Source: Microbulbifer agarilyticus
GTDB taxonomy: Bacteria; Pseudomonadota; Gammaproteobacteria; Pseudomonadales; Cellvibrionaceae
DNA length: 64,000 nucleotides
NCBI RefSeq assembly: GCF_001999945.1
Contig: NZ_CP019650.1
Coordinates: 682,001 to 746,000, forward strand
Direction of reading: 5' to 3'
Positions 8,179 through 19,639 of this stretch are shown in pieces. The notes beneath the pieces are model-generated. The model did not search any database, had not been told where the DNA came from, and saw only the letters and a program-made list of their open reading frames with translations. How positions within the stretch are numbered: the first letter of the stretch is position 1; each line of letters begins with the position of its first letter. A program made the position numbers and the translations under genes.

Positions 8179-9894
8179 ATGGTCATCGCCAGGTGGATTT
8201 GGGTGTTGATGCTGGTTTGCTTGTCTCAGGGCGCCTGGGCAGCACCCCTCGTGGTGGAGCAGGGGCTAGCCCCGCAAAGTCTCAATTCACACCTGCGTAT
8301 TTTGCGGGATGAAAGTGGCAGTCTCGGCATCCAGGACATCCTCAGCGCAGAAAGCCACGCATGGATGAGGTTAGCGGAGGGGGATGAGGCTAACTTCGGA
8401 TTCACCTCGGCGGCCTATTGGGTAGCAGTGAGCTTGCGCAACCCGACCTCGGAGCCGGTCGAACTGGTGATTCGGCAGGACTACCCGCTTATTGACCTTT
8501 TGGATTTCTGGCAGCCCGGCGGCGACGGCGGCTGGCAGCACATTGCCACCGGTGATCTTCGTCCTTTTCATTCACGCCCATTGAACCTGCGGGACTTTGT
8601 TTTCCCGGTCACGCTGGCGCCACACTCTGCACAAACGTTTTACCTCCGATATCAGACTTCTGGGTCTATGAATGTCGGATTAAGCGCTAGCAGTAAGACA
8701 TCATTTCTTCCGAAGTTGGCCTATGAGCAAGTTTTACTTGGTGTCTACTACGGTGGCTTTCTTGTATTGGTGATTTACAACCTGTTCCTGTTCCTGGCAG
8801 TGCGGGATAAGGCTTACGCGTATTACATGGGCTACGCGGTCTGCTATGGGCTTTATTTTGGTGTCCACAATGGTGTTTCCTTTCAGTATTTGTGGCCGGG
8901 TAACCCGTGGCTTGCGAATCAGAGCCTGGTGTTTTTGCTCGGGCTAACCCTGATCTTCGGCACTCAGTTCGTTCGTACTATCTGCTCTGGCGAGCGGTTT
9001 GCTCCGCGCACCGACCACGTTGCGCGATGGCTTATGTACCTACTGATTCCGTTAACCGCAATCTCACCGTTTGTCAGCTATGGCCCGATGGTGTTGAGCC
9101 TGGCGGTGCTGACCCTGGTGCTCACTATTCTCTTTATGGTGATGGGTATTATCAGTGTCCTGCGTGGCTCGATTCCTTCGCGCTATTTTCTCGTTGGGTG
9201 GTCCGCACTGCTGGTCTGTGTGGTTATCTACATGCTGAAAACGTTCGGTTTGGTTCCACACAACGGCTTTACCCACAACGCCTTCCAGGTCGGTGCATTG
9301 ATCGAGATGGTGTTGTTGTCGCTCGCGCTCGGTGCCAGGGTCGGGGAGATCCAGCGTCATGGCTATACGGACCAGTTAACGGGCCTTTTCAATCGTCGCT
9401 ATTTTGACGAGCAGTTACCCCGGGAGTTTGATCTCGCTGCGCGCAACGGGACGCCCTTGTCCCTATTGATCCTCGATCTTGACCATTTCAAGGAGGTAAA
9501 CGATCGTCTGGGCCACGCTCGTGGGGACGCTGCCTTGTGTGCGGTGGGGCAGTTAGTGAAGCGACAGGTTCGCAAGCCGGTACTGGCGTGTCGCTATGGA
9601 GGAGAGGAATTCGCTATTTTACTGCCCAGAACAGGGCACAAAGAGGCACTGGTAGTGGCTGAGCGACTGGTGCGATTGGTGGCGAAGCAGGAGTTGGATG
9701 ATATTTCCCTCACCGTTAGTATTGGCCTGGCTACCTCCGAGCAGGAGAACTATGCGTCTTCAGTTCAGTTGTTTGAAGAGGCAGATATTGCGCTCTACGG
9801 GGCAAAGCAGGCTGGCCGCAACCGGGTAGCGTGTGCGCCATATCAGGATATTCCCGGCGAAACTAAAAGCGAGGCGATTGGCACCTTGCAGTAA
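8179..9894 (+). CDS. 7TMR-DISM diguanylate cyclase (GGDEF)
   Basis: Membrane c-di-GMP synthase, about 571 aa. A signal peptide (MVIARWIWVLMLVCLSQGAWA) precedes a periplasmic 7TMR-DISMED2-type sensor (about 25-170), then seven transmembrane helices and a C-terminal GGDEF domain. The active-site loop is GGEEF (CRYGGEEFAILLPRTG), with the metal-binding stretch LLILDLDHFKEVND intact, so it should be catalytic. No RxxD inhibitory site is visible five residues before GGEEF. I prefer ATG 8179 because the signal peptide begins there; the GTG at 8128 sits only three bases after a GGAGG and would add 17 residues. It is divergent from the autotransporter gene, so a link to surface attachment is possible but unproven. 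Confidence 0.88.
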   Translation: MVIARWIWVLMLVCLSQGAWAAPLVVEQGLAPQSLNSHLRILRDESGSLGIQDILSAESHAWMRLAEGDEANFGFTSAAYWVAVSLRNPTSEPVELVIRQDYPLIDLLDFWQPGGDGGWQHIATGDLRPFHSRPLNLRDFVFPVTLAPHSAQTFYLRYQTSGSMNVGLSASSKTSFLPKLAYEQVLLGVYYGGFLVLVIYNLFLFLAVRDKAYAYYMGYAVCYGLYFGVHNGVSFQYLWPGNPWLANQSLVFLLGLTLIFGTQFVRTICSGERFAPRTDHVARWLMYLLIPLTAISPFVSYGPMVLSLAVLTLVLTILFMVMGIISVLRGSIPSRYFLVGWSALLVCVVIYMLKTFGLVPHNGFTHNAFQVGALIEMVLLSLALGARVGEIQRHGYTDQLTGLFNRRYFDEQLPREFDLAARNGTPLSLLILDLDHFKEVNDRLGHARGDAALCAVGQLVKRQVRKPVLACRYGGEEFAILLPRTGHKEALVVAERLVRLVAKQELDDISLTVSIGLATSEQENYASSVQLFEEADIALYGAKQAGRNRVACAPYQDIPGETKSEAIGTLQ

Positions 9895-9957
9895 TCCTGC
9901 AGGTGAGTCCGCAGGTTTCAGGGGGCCGCGCAACGTGTCTGTATGTCAGGGTGCGGC

Positions 9958-10479
9958 TTAACGTTTCTTTTGCAGTAAGAGACTGTCCTGAATGGGGTTG
10001 AATTTATCGGCGGCACTGATAAGCGTACCCGCGGTTAACGCCGCTACGCCGTATACCTCGACTTTCTTGCCCAGGTCCCCGCGTACTTTTTGTACCAGTA
10101 AATCGAAATCACCATCCCCGGATACCAGGATAACGGTGTCGACATCAGGGCTGTAGTCCAGTACATCAATGGTTATCCCTACATCCCAATCGCCTTTGGC
10201 TGAGCCGTCGGAGCGCTGAATATAGGGCTTTAGTTTAACTTCGAACCCGATTGCTCTGAGTATGTTCTGGAACTCTCGCTGCTTCTGATCGCCTCGATCT
10301 ATGCCGTAGGCGAAAGCAGTTACTACTTGCCGATTGTGCGTCACATGTGACCAGAATGCGTTGTAGTCAAAGTTATTGTTAAATGCGTGTTTCACGGTGT
10401 AATACACATTTTGTACGTCGACAAAAATTGCGATTTTTTCCACAGGGTTTCTAACTCTCCTCTCGAGTTTATTTTCCAC
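9958..10479 (-). CDS. NYN/PIN-like (LabA/DUF88) protein
   Basis: About 173 aa, cytoplasmic. The NYN-domain acidic motifs are all present: IAIFVDVQNVYYT near the N-terminus, KGDWDVGITIDVL in the middle, and TVILVSGDGDFDLLVQ towards the end. These aspartates form a PIN-like nuclease metal site; the family is thought to cleave RNA, but no substrate is known for this subgroup. The apparent start is GTG at 10479 without a good ribosome binding site. A GTG at 10443 just before the conserved domain (VEKIAIFVDV) has GGAG 13 bases upstream, so the start is uncertain. The next gene on the same strand is the histidine kinase, only 24 bp away. Confidence 0.82.
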   Translation of the reverse strand: MENKLERRVRNPVEKIAIFVDVQNVYYTVKHAFNNNFDYNAFWSHVTHNRQVVTAFAYGIDRGDQKQREFQNILRAIGFEVKLKPYIQRSDGSAKGDWDVGITIDVLDYSPDVDTVILVSGDGDFDLLVQKVRGDLGKKVEVYGVAALTAGTLISAADKFNPIQDSLLLQKKR

Positions 10480-10503
10480 AAGTGTATTGCGTTATTCTGG
10501 GTA

Positions 10504-12339
10504 TCACTTCAAACACTTACGGATCGATTGTACCAGCTGCGGAAGGGCGATCGGCTTGGTGATGTATTCGTTCATGCCCGCGGCCAGCGCATCATCCCGC
10601 TGGTCACTGAATGCAGCCGCGGAAAGCCCGATTACCGGGATATCCTTAAGTCTGGGGTGCTGACGGACCTGAAGTGTGGCTTGGATACCATCCAGTCCCG
10701 GAAGCTGGATATCCATAAAGATCAGGTCGGGTTGGATTTTCTTTGCGAGGTCAATTCCCTCGTGTCCGTTGGCGGTAAACGTCGCATGGAGTTTAAGGTC
10801 TTCGCAGAAAGCGTGCATCAGCGCCTGATTCATGGGGTTGTCCTCGAAAATGAGTACTCGCTTTCCTGAAAATTCAAAATTGGAAGCTGTGTACTCCTGC
10901 TCGAGTGGCGGGGTTACTTGTCCGTATTGCAGGGGCAAGTATATTTGAAAACATGCACCGCAAGTCGTATCGGAACATTTCAGCTCAATCTTTCCTCCGA
11001 GTAGCTCGACCAGGCTGCGGGTAATTGGCAGTCCAAGCCCTGTGCCTCTGGATTGGCCTCTCTGTGACTTGTCTACCTGTTCAAAAGGCTCGAAAATAAT
11101 GTCCTGCTGTTCCGCAGTTATCCCAATTCCCTCATCAATGACTTCGATTTGAATATGTTTCTCTGCGATATTTATAAGGTCCAAGCGTATTTCGCCATTG
11201 TCTGGCGAAAACTTGATGGCATTGCCCATCAGGTTGATAAGAATCTGCGACAGCTTGCCGCGATCACTGCGGATAAATTCCGGTAGCGAAGTATCAATCG
11301 AGCTTTGGATGTGTAGGTTTTTTTGGGTGGCCTGAGGCTCACAAGAAACGAGAATACAATTAATAAGGTTAGGTAAGGAAAAGTCTTCCTCAATAATCTC
11401 AACTTTTCCAGCTTCGATTCGGGAGATATCCAATACATCGTTGACCAACTCGGCAAGTCGTTGCCCGCTAATTGATATTTTCCCAAGAATATCGGTGAAT
11501 TCCTTTGGCAGGTTAATGCTGTCGCTTCGACCTTGCAGTATCTGGCTAAAACCGACAATTGCATTGAGCGGGGTACGAATCTCGTGGCTCATATTGGTGA
11601 GGAATTGGGTCTTGGAACGGCTGTAAAATTCAGCCGTTTCTTTTGCCTCAACCAGGTCTTTTTCCAGTGCCTTGCGCTCGGATATATCCAGTATGACGCC
11701 AATCAGGCCACCAAGCCTTCCGTCCTGTAATTCATAAGCAGCCTTGTTAAAGATGACATCGTGTAAGGTGCCGTCTGCATAAACTACCTGTGACTCATAA
11801 GTTTGATGACCCCGCTGCTGCATGAGTTCCAGGTCTTTTTCGTGATAGACCTTGGCTTGCGGTCCCGGCGAAACACCGTATACGGAATGGCCCACAATTT
11901 CTTCGCGAGGCTTGCCCAGGAAGGCTTCAAATGCGCGATTGCAGCCCGTATATATTCCTTCGCTGTCTTTGTAGAAAATCGGTGCGGGAATGGAGTCAAC
12001 CAGGATTTGGAGGAATTCCAGCTGGTCGGAAAGTTGGCGTTGCGTAATTTCACGTTCTTGTAGCTCTCGTTGGCTTTGTTCGTTGAGCTTTTCCTGTTGA
12101 ATTAGTAGCTTTGCCAAGCGATCGCTAAGGCGCCGTTGCCGGCGCAATTGCATATGCCACACCACGCCAAGCAAGGTGGCCGCGAGAACGACTCTGGCGA
12201 TAGACGTCAGAAGCGATGTGTTTTCTGGGCCCCAGTTCACGATCAGCCATTCGTAGCTGCCAAGACATACCAGAACACCAACTACGGCAGGCAGCATTTG
12301 AAACCCGGATGATAATTTGACGCCTGTATTGTTTTCCAT
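10504..12339 (-). CDS. Hybrid sensor histidine kinase (PAS-HisKA-HATPase-REC)
   Basis: Membrane two-component kinase, 611 aa. Two N-terminal helices (about 14-62) with a short periplasmic loop precede a coiled coil, a PAS domain (about 105-220), and a HisKA domain with phospho-acceptor His252 in SHEIRTPLNA. The HATPase domain has an N box (NLMGNAIKFSPDNG), G1 (DEGIGI) and G2 (RGTGLGLPI). The C-terminal receiver starts near 494 with phospho-Asp543 in IFMDIQLPGLDG and a conserved KP. There is no Hpt domain and no adjacent response regulator, so phosphotransfer must use a partner elsewhere. The signal sensed is unknown; the PAS domain shows no obvious heme or flavin motif. Confidence 0.88.
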   Translation of the reverse strand: MENNTGVKLSSGFQMLPAVVGVLVCLGSYEWLIVNWGPENTSLLTSIARVVLAATLLGVVWHMQLRRQRRLSDRLAKLLIQQEKLNEQSQRELQEREITQRQLSDQLEFLQILVDSIPAPIFYKDSEGIYTGCNRAFEAFLGKPREEIVGHSVYGVSPGPQAKVYHEKDLELMQQRGHQTYESQVVYADGTLHDVIFNKAAYELQDGRLGGLIGVILDISERKALEKDLVEAKETAEFYSRSKTQFLTNMSHEIRTPLNAIVGFSQILQGRSDSINLPKEFTDILGKISISGQRLAELVNDVLDISRIEAGKVEIIEEDFSLPNLINCILVSCEPQATQKNLHIQSSIDTSLPEFIRSDRGKLSQILINLMGNAIKFSPDNGEIRLDLINIAEKHIQIEVIDEGIGITAEQQDIIFEPFEQVDKSQRGQSRGTGLGLPITRSLVELLGGKIELKCSDTTCGACFQIYLPLQYGQVTPPLEQEYTASNFEFSGKRVLIFEDNPMNQALMHAFCEDLKLHATFTANGHEGIDLAKKIQPDLIFMDIQLPGLDGIQATLQVRQHPRLKDIPVIGLSAAAFSDQRDDALAAGMNEYITKPIALPQLVQSIRKCLK

Positions 12340-12716
12340 GGCAGGACTTTATTGTTATGAGTTATTGGTCACGATACTGAAATGCATCGCGAGCGGCAAT
12401 ACGTCACACTTTTTGGTTGACTCCGCGCCCAATTCTGGGGCGTTTCCTTCTCTCTTACGGTTCTGTAGATTTTCATTCCGCTAACTTACCGCTGACGAAG
12501 AGGTCTGTTTTTTCGCTGCCACTGTTTACTTGGTGGTAAATTGAGTATGGATAGGGTTGCTGCTCTCTCCACCCAAATGGGGCGAGGGAATATTTGAAAA
12601 CTGAGAGGTATGCGAGCGCAAGACGGTGAAGTGATGGTTGATAATGCGCACTACTTGAAAGTGCTTGTGTACAAGCACTAGGCAGCAACGTTATTTGCTA
12701 GGTAGGGGCGCAGAAG
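12340..12716. other. Gene-free spacer with 8-bp hairpin
   Basis: No convincing gene lies between the divergent kinase and acyltransferase genes. The only clear structure is a perfect inverted repeat at 12660-12679 (AGTGCTTG, loop TGTA, CAAGCACT), 38 bp before the acyltransferase start. It has no T-tract and could be an operator or a leader hairpin. A 71-codon minus-strand frame at 12473-12688 has no recognisable features. Confidence 0.4.
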
Positions 12717-14720
12717 GTGCAATTGACTTACAGGCCGGATATCGATGGTTTGCGGACCATAGCTGTGATATCTGTTGTTATCTATCATGCAGAGATTATG
12801 TTGTTCGGAGGTAAGCTGCTTCCCGGCGGGTATTTGGGCGTTGATATATTCTTTGTAATTTCCGGCTATTTGATTACTTCCCTTATGCTCAAGGAGCTGG
12901 GAAGTACAGGGTCTATTTCAATTTCCGATTTTTATGCACGCAGGGCGAGAAGGCTGTTGCCTGCATTGTTCGTAGTGCTGGCTTTTTGCATTCCCGTCGC
13001 CTGGTATCTGTTGCTATCGGACAATCTGGTTGATTTTGTCAGCTCGCTCGTATCATCTTTGCTGTTTGGTTCCAATATTTATTGGAACTATAGCCTGCAG
13101 GCATACGGTGCCGAGTCGGCGCTACTTAAGCCGTTGATGCACACCTGGTCCCTGGCAGTTGAAGAACAGTACTACCTTATCTTCCCAATGCTGATGATAT
13201 TGTTGTATCGGTATTGTAAAGGCTGGATTCTGCATTTCTTTATCGTTTCAATCGTTGCGAGCCTCTGTTTTGCCGAATGGATGAGCGCCAGAGATGCGTC
13301 GTTTTCCTTCTATATGCTGCCGAGTCGAATTTGGGAATTATTTGCCGGTGCTCTTGTTGCCTATTTGATTTCACGTAACTTGATCGATAGGGATAGGATA
13401 CCGTTTTACACGGTGTTCCCTTACGTCGGTATCTTGCTGATTGCCTATTCTTTGGCTCGTATCAGTTTTTCATCTGCTCACCCTGGGTTTGTCACGCTGA
13501 TACCGGTGCTTGGTGCAGTAATGGTAATTGCGTTTCCGGATGGTCAAAACCCTGTTACGCGATTGCTGTCGACTAGAGGTTTTGTGGGAGTAGGGCTTAT
13601 TTCTTATTCCCTGTATCTCTGGCATTACCCGATATTTGCCTTTTTGCGCATATCCAATAGCTTTGAAACTATTGCAGTAAAGCTGTGTTCTATTGCCGTT
13701 GTGTTTCTGCTCGCTTATGTCACTTATCGCTGGGTAGAAAAACCCTTCCGCAAACCGGGGCTGGTAGCCCTGCGGCGGACAAATAGATTGGCGGTATCGT
13801 TCGTTATTGTATTTGTCTCGTTCTCTGTGGTGGTGGTGAAGAATGACGGATTTGACACACGCCTGCCGGATATAGTGAAGGCAGCACAGGTAGAAGCGAA
13901 TCTTTGCGAAGACAGGCTTTATTGCGCATTCAATGAGGGTGGGGACAAGGCACTTTATTTGCTGGGGGATTCACATATGATGCCTCTCGAAAGCTCTTTG
14001 TTGGACTATTCAAGAAGCAATAATGTGAACTTCCACGTGCTAACCCAATCTGGCTGCATGTACGTGCCGAATATGGATCGCGTGCGTAAAGAAAATGGAG
14101 AAGTCACGCGCTGTACTTCAGCCATTCAGGAGCGCCGGCGAGAAACCCTGTTGTCGGGAGAGCCGGGTGTTGTAGTGGTTGGAGGCCGGTTGCCCCTTAT
14201 TCTCTCTGAGGACCGTTTTGACAACCAAGAGGGGAAGTATGAGGGCGAAATGAACGATGTGATGCAATATCCATCTGAGGCTTTGGGAACGCGAAAAGAA
14301 CGCAGTGCGGCCATTAGCCGAGAGTATACTGCGGCCTTGCTTGAACTCGCCGAATATGGCCACCAGGTTGTCCTGCTGTACCCGGTCCCTGAGGTGGGCT
14401 GGCATGTATCAAAACAGCTCAAAATCAAGCTGTCAGGGAAAACCGAAGAGGAGATGAGGACAGAGCTGACCACAAACCCGATCTCTACCAGCTACGCAGT
14501 GTTTCAGGAAAGGGTTCAGGCGAGCGCACGTTTATTGGATGGTGTTCAGCACGAAAACATCGTGCGGGTCTATCCACACAAGCTGTTTTGCAATACTTCA
14601 ATGCCGGGTCGGTGTATCACGCACGATGTTGAGCAATCCTTTTATCGGGATGATGACCATTTGAGTCTAATAGGTGCAGCCATGTTGAATGCGGAGATTT
14701 TACAGGCAGCGAATATCTGA
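12717..14720 (+). CDS. Acyltransferase-3 / SGNH O-acetylase (OafA-like)
   Basis: Integral-membrane O-acyltransferase of 667 aa, probably acetylating a surface polysaccharide or lipopolysaccharide. The N-terminal half is an acyltransferase-3 domain with about ten helices. Its hallmarks are YRPDIDGLRTIAVISVVIYH, GGYLGVDIFFVISGYLIT, YARRARRLLPAL and the HTWSLAVEEQYY motif. The C-terminal ~280 residues form an SGNH-type domain with block I LLGDSHMMPL and a closing DDDHLS carrying the Asp-His pair. The start is GTG at 12717. No glycosyltransferase neighbours are present, so the substrate glycan is unknown. A strong terminator follows at 14767-14798. Confidence 0.88.
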   Translation: MQLTYRPDIDGLRTIAVISVVIYHAEIMLFGGKLLPGGYLGVDIFFVISGYLITSLMLKELGSTGSISISDFYARRARRLLPALFVVLAFCIPVAWYLLLSDNLVDFVSSLVSSLLFGSNIYWNYSLQAYGAESALLKPLMHTWSLAVEEQYYLIFPMLMILLYRYCKGWILHFFIVSIVASLCFAEWMSARDASFSFYMLPSRIWELFAGALVAYLISRNLIDRDRIPFYTVFPYVGILLIAYSLARISFSSAHPGFVTLIPVLGAVMVIAFPDGQNPVTRLLSTRGFVGVGLISYSLYLWHYPIFAFLRISNSFETIAVKLCSIAVVFLLAYVTYRWVEKPFRKPGLVALRRTNRLAVSFVIVFVSFSVVVVKNDGFDTRLPDIVKAAQVEANLCEDRLYCAFNEGGDKALYLLGDSHMMPLESSLLDYSRSNNVNFHVLTQSGCMYVPNMDRVRKENGEVTRCTSAIQERRRETLLSGEPGVVVVGGRLPLILSEDRFDNQEGKYEGEMNDVMQYPSEALGTRKERSAAISREYTAALLELAEYGHQVVLLYPVPEVGWHVSKQLKIKLSGKTEEEMRTELTTNPISTSYAVFQERVQASARLLDGVQHENIVRVYPHKLFCNTSMPGRCITHDVEQSFYRDDDHLSLIGAAMLNAEILQAANI

Positions 14721-14766
14721 TTTCTCGATACCGCGGCGTTTTAGGTTTTAGCTGTTTTCGAAGCGC

Positions 14767-14798
14767 AAAAAAGCCAGCCCAAGTGGGCTGGCTTTTTT
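14767..14798. terminator. Rho-independent terminator after acyltransferase
   Basis: Stem AGCCAGCCC / GGGCTGGCT with loop AAGT, flanked by A and T runs, so it can work on either strand. The stem is nearly the same as the terminator at 17733-17764. Confidence 0.9.
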
Positions 14799-17252
<2,454 letters not shown>

Positions 17253-17270
17253 GGTTCACTGGAAAGCGGA

Positions 17271-17298
17271 AGAGGGCGGCCATTGGCCGCCCTCTTTA
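17271..17298 (+). terminator. Rho-independent terminator after katG
   Basis: Strong 12-bp inverted repeat (AGAGGGCGGCCA / TGGCCGCCCTCT) followed by TTATT, 18 bp after the katG stop. Confidence 0.88.
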
Positions 17299-17399
17299 TT
17301 GGGTGACTATTCGACTGGTATTAGAGTTTCAGTAAGCGCGAATATGACTACGCTTATAGAGCATGGCACCGAATGGGCTCGAATAGAGGAGCGTGATCA

Positions 17400-17636
17400 G
17401 TGACTGATCCAAAGCGAGCATCCGACAGCCCATATGCCGTAGAAGTGACGGTGGGAGAGCGCTATTTCTGGTGTGTCTGTGGAAAAAGTGAGAGCCAGCC
17501 CTTCTGTGATGGGTCCCACAAGGGCAGTGACTTTAGCCCGGTAAAATACGAAGCAACCGAAAACAAAAAAGTGTTTTTCTGCGGCTGTAAGCAGACAGGC
17601 ACGCCACCGTTATGCGATGGAAGTCATAAAACCTGA
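17400..17636 (+). CDS. Twin-CDGSH iron-sulfur protein
   Basis: A 78-aa cytoplasmic protein built of two CDGSH-type modules. The first has CVCGKSESQPFCDGSH and the second CGCKQTGTPPLCDGSH. Each C-x-C...CDGSH set can bind one [2Fe-2S] cluster through three Cys and one His. It has no membrane anchor, unlike mitoNEET. Small bacterial relatives are linked to iron, redox or NO handling, but none has a firm role. The start is GTG at 17400 with AGAGGAG eight bases upstream. Confidence 0.9.
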   Translation: MTDPKRASDSPYAVEVTVGERYFWCVCGKSESQPFCDGSHKGSDFSPVKYEATENKKVFFCGCKQTGTPPLCDGSHKT

Positions 17637-17732
17637 GGGATAGTGTCTTCTATGCGACGCAGGCAACTGCAGGGGCCGCTTCGGCCCGCCGTTGTACATC
17701 GTTTACTTCGTATAGCGATGAATCGCGCAATT

Positions 17733-17764
17733 AAAAAAGCCAGCCCCTTGGGGCTGGCTTTTTT
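17733..17764. terminator. Bidirectional terminator between CDGSH gene and ettA
   Basis: AAAAAAGCCAGCCCC, loop TT, GGGGCTGGCTTTTTT. It serves the CDGSH gene on the plus strand and the convergent ettA on the minus strand. Confidence 0.93.
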
Positions 17765-17795
17765 ACTCGGTCAGAAGATCAAGTCCCGAAAGTGA

Positions 17796-19460
17796 TCAGG
17801 TCTTGAGCTTCTTGTACTGCATCCGGTGCGGGGTGGCATTTTCACCGTTGCGAGCCACGAAGTCTTCGTGGTACTCGGTGTAGTTACCCTCAAAGAACAC
17901 CACGTTGCTATCGCCTTCGTAAGCCAGAATGTGGGTAGCCACACGGTCGAGGAACCAGCGATCGTGCGAGATCACCATGGCACAGCCCGGGAAGCTCAGC
18001 AGGGCTTCTTCCAGTGCGCGCAGGGTTTCGATGTCGAGGTCGTTGGACGGTTCGTCCAGTAGCAGTACATTGGCACCTTGCTTCAGGGTGTAGGCCAGGT
18101 GCAGGCGGCCGCGCTCACCACCGGAGAGTTCGCCAACACGTTTTTGCTGGTCACTGCCCTTGAAGTTGAAGCGGCCAATGTAATTGCGCGAGCCCACTTC
18201 GTAGTTGTTGATTTTGAGCATGTCGTGTCCGTCGGACACGGCCTCCCATACGGTCTTGCTGTCGTCTAGGTTCTCACGACTCTGGTCCACACTGGCGATC
18301 TGGACGGTTTCACCGATTTTGATTTCACCGGAGTCCGGTTGCTCGGTGCCGTTGATCATGCGGAACAGGGTGGACTTACCGGCGCCGTTACCGCCGACGA
18401 TACCTACGATGGCACCCTTGGGTACACGGAACGACAGGTCGTCGATCAGTGCGCGATCACCAAACCCTTTATTTACGTTTTTCAGCTCAATCACACTGTC
18501 ACCGAGGCGCTCACCCGGTGGAATGTAGATTTCGTTGGTTTCGTTACGGGACTGGAATTCCTGTGACTGCATTTCTTCCAGGCGGGACAAACGGGCCTTG
18601 TTTTTGGACTGGCGGCCTTTGGGGTTCTGGCGGGCCCATTCCAGTTCCTTCTGCATCGCCTTGGCGCGGGCCTGCTCGCCTTTCTGTTCCTGCTCCAGAC
18701 GCTTCTCTTTCTGTTCCAGCCAGGTGGTGTAGTTACCTTCCCAGGGAATACCGTGGCCGCGGTCCAGTTCCAGAATCCAGCCGGCTACGTTGTCGAGGAA
18801 GTAGCGGTCGTGGGTAATGGCTACCACGGTGCCTTCGAAGTCGTGCAGGAAGCGCTCGAGCCAGAATACGGATTCCGCATCCAGGTGGTTGGTGGGTTCG
18901 TCCAGCAGCAGCATGTCCGGGCGGGACAGCAGCAGGCGGCACAGGGCTACACGGCGCTTCTCACCGCCGGACAGTTTGGTGACATCCGCATCCCACGGCG
19001 GCAGGCGCAGGGCATCGGCGGCAACTTCCAAGCGGTGTTCCAGATTGTGGGCATCCCAGGCTTGGATTACATCTTCAAATTGCTGCTGCTTCTTGGCCAG
19101 GGCGTCGAAGTCGGCGTCCGGCTCGGCGTAGTCGACGTAGACCTGCTCGAGGCCCGCGAGGGCGTCGATGGCTTCACGTACACCGTCTTCGACATTGCCG
19201 CGTACGTCCTTCTCTGGGTCCAGCTGCGGCTCCTGAGGCAGGTAGCCCACCTTGATGCCGGGCATGGCGCGGGCTTCACCGTTATAGTCCTGATCGACAC
19301 CGGCCATGATGCGCAGCAGGGTGGACTTACCGGCACCGTTCAGGCCCAGTACGCCGATTTTGGCGCCAGGGAAGAAGGACAGGGAAATATCTTTCAGAAT
19401 CTCGCGCTTGGGCGGAACAACCTTGCCCACGCGGTTCATTGTGTATACGTATTCAGCCAT
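17796..19460 (-). CDS. ettA: Energy-dependent translational throttle EttA (ABC-F)
   Basis: ABC-F ATPase of 554 aa that binds the ribosomal E site and gates the first elongation steps according to ADP/ATP level. It has two ABC domains: Walker A GLNGAGKST and GGNGAGKST, signatures LSGGEKRR and LSGGERGR, Walker B LLLDEPTNHLD and LLLDEPSNDLD. The arm and linker between them (QNPKGRQSKNKARLSRLEEM) is the EttA type. There is no membrane domain. The start at 19460 (MAEYVYTMNRVGKVVPPKRE) gives the usual length; a longer frame reaches 19574 but adds nonconserved residues. Confidence 0.94.
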   Translation of the reverse strand: MAEYVYTMNRVGKVVPPKREILKDISLSFFPGAKIGVLGLNGAGKSTLLRIMAGVDQDYNGEARAMPGIKVGYLPQEPQLDPEKDVRGNVEDGVREAIDALAGLEQVYVDYAEPDADFDALAKKQQQFEDVIQAWDAHNLEHRLEVAADALRLPPWDADVTKLSGGEKRRVALCRLLLSRPDMLLLDEPTNHLDAESVFWLERFLHDFEGTVVAITHDRYFLDNVAGWILELDRGHGIPWEGNYTTWLEQKEKRLEQEQKGEQARAKAMQKELEWARQNPKGRQSKNKARLSRLEEMQSQEFQSRNETNEIYIPPGERLGDSVIELKNVNKGFGDRALIDDLSFRVPKGAIVGIVGGNGAGKSTLFRMINGTEQPDSGEIKIGETVQIASVDQSRENLDDSKTVWEAVSDGHDMLKINNYEVGSRNYIGRFNFKGSDQQKRVGELSGGERGRLHLAYTLKQGANVLLLDEPSNDLDIETLRALEEALLSFPGCAMVISHDRWFLDRVATHILAYEGDSNVVFFEGNYTEYHEDFVARNGENATPHRMQYKKLKT

Positions 19461-19639
19461 TAGAGCTCTAATCCAGTCGGTCAGAATTTGCGCGCAAGTT
19501 ATCAGGTTGGTGGGAAACTTCAACCTGTGGTTTCCCGATATCGGCACCTTCGCGTCAGGCATTTTGGAAGGCACAAGTAATGCCTCTCAGGCACCATCTA
19601 TGGTTAACTTTGCCCCAAATAACACAACCGGGAACCAGT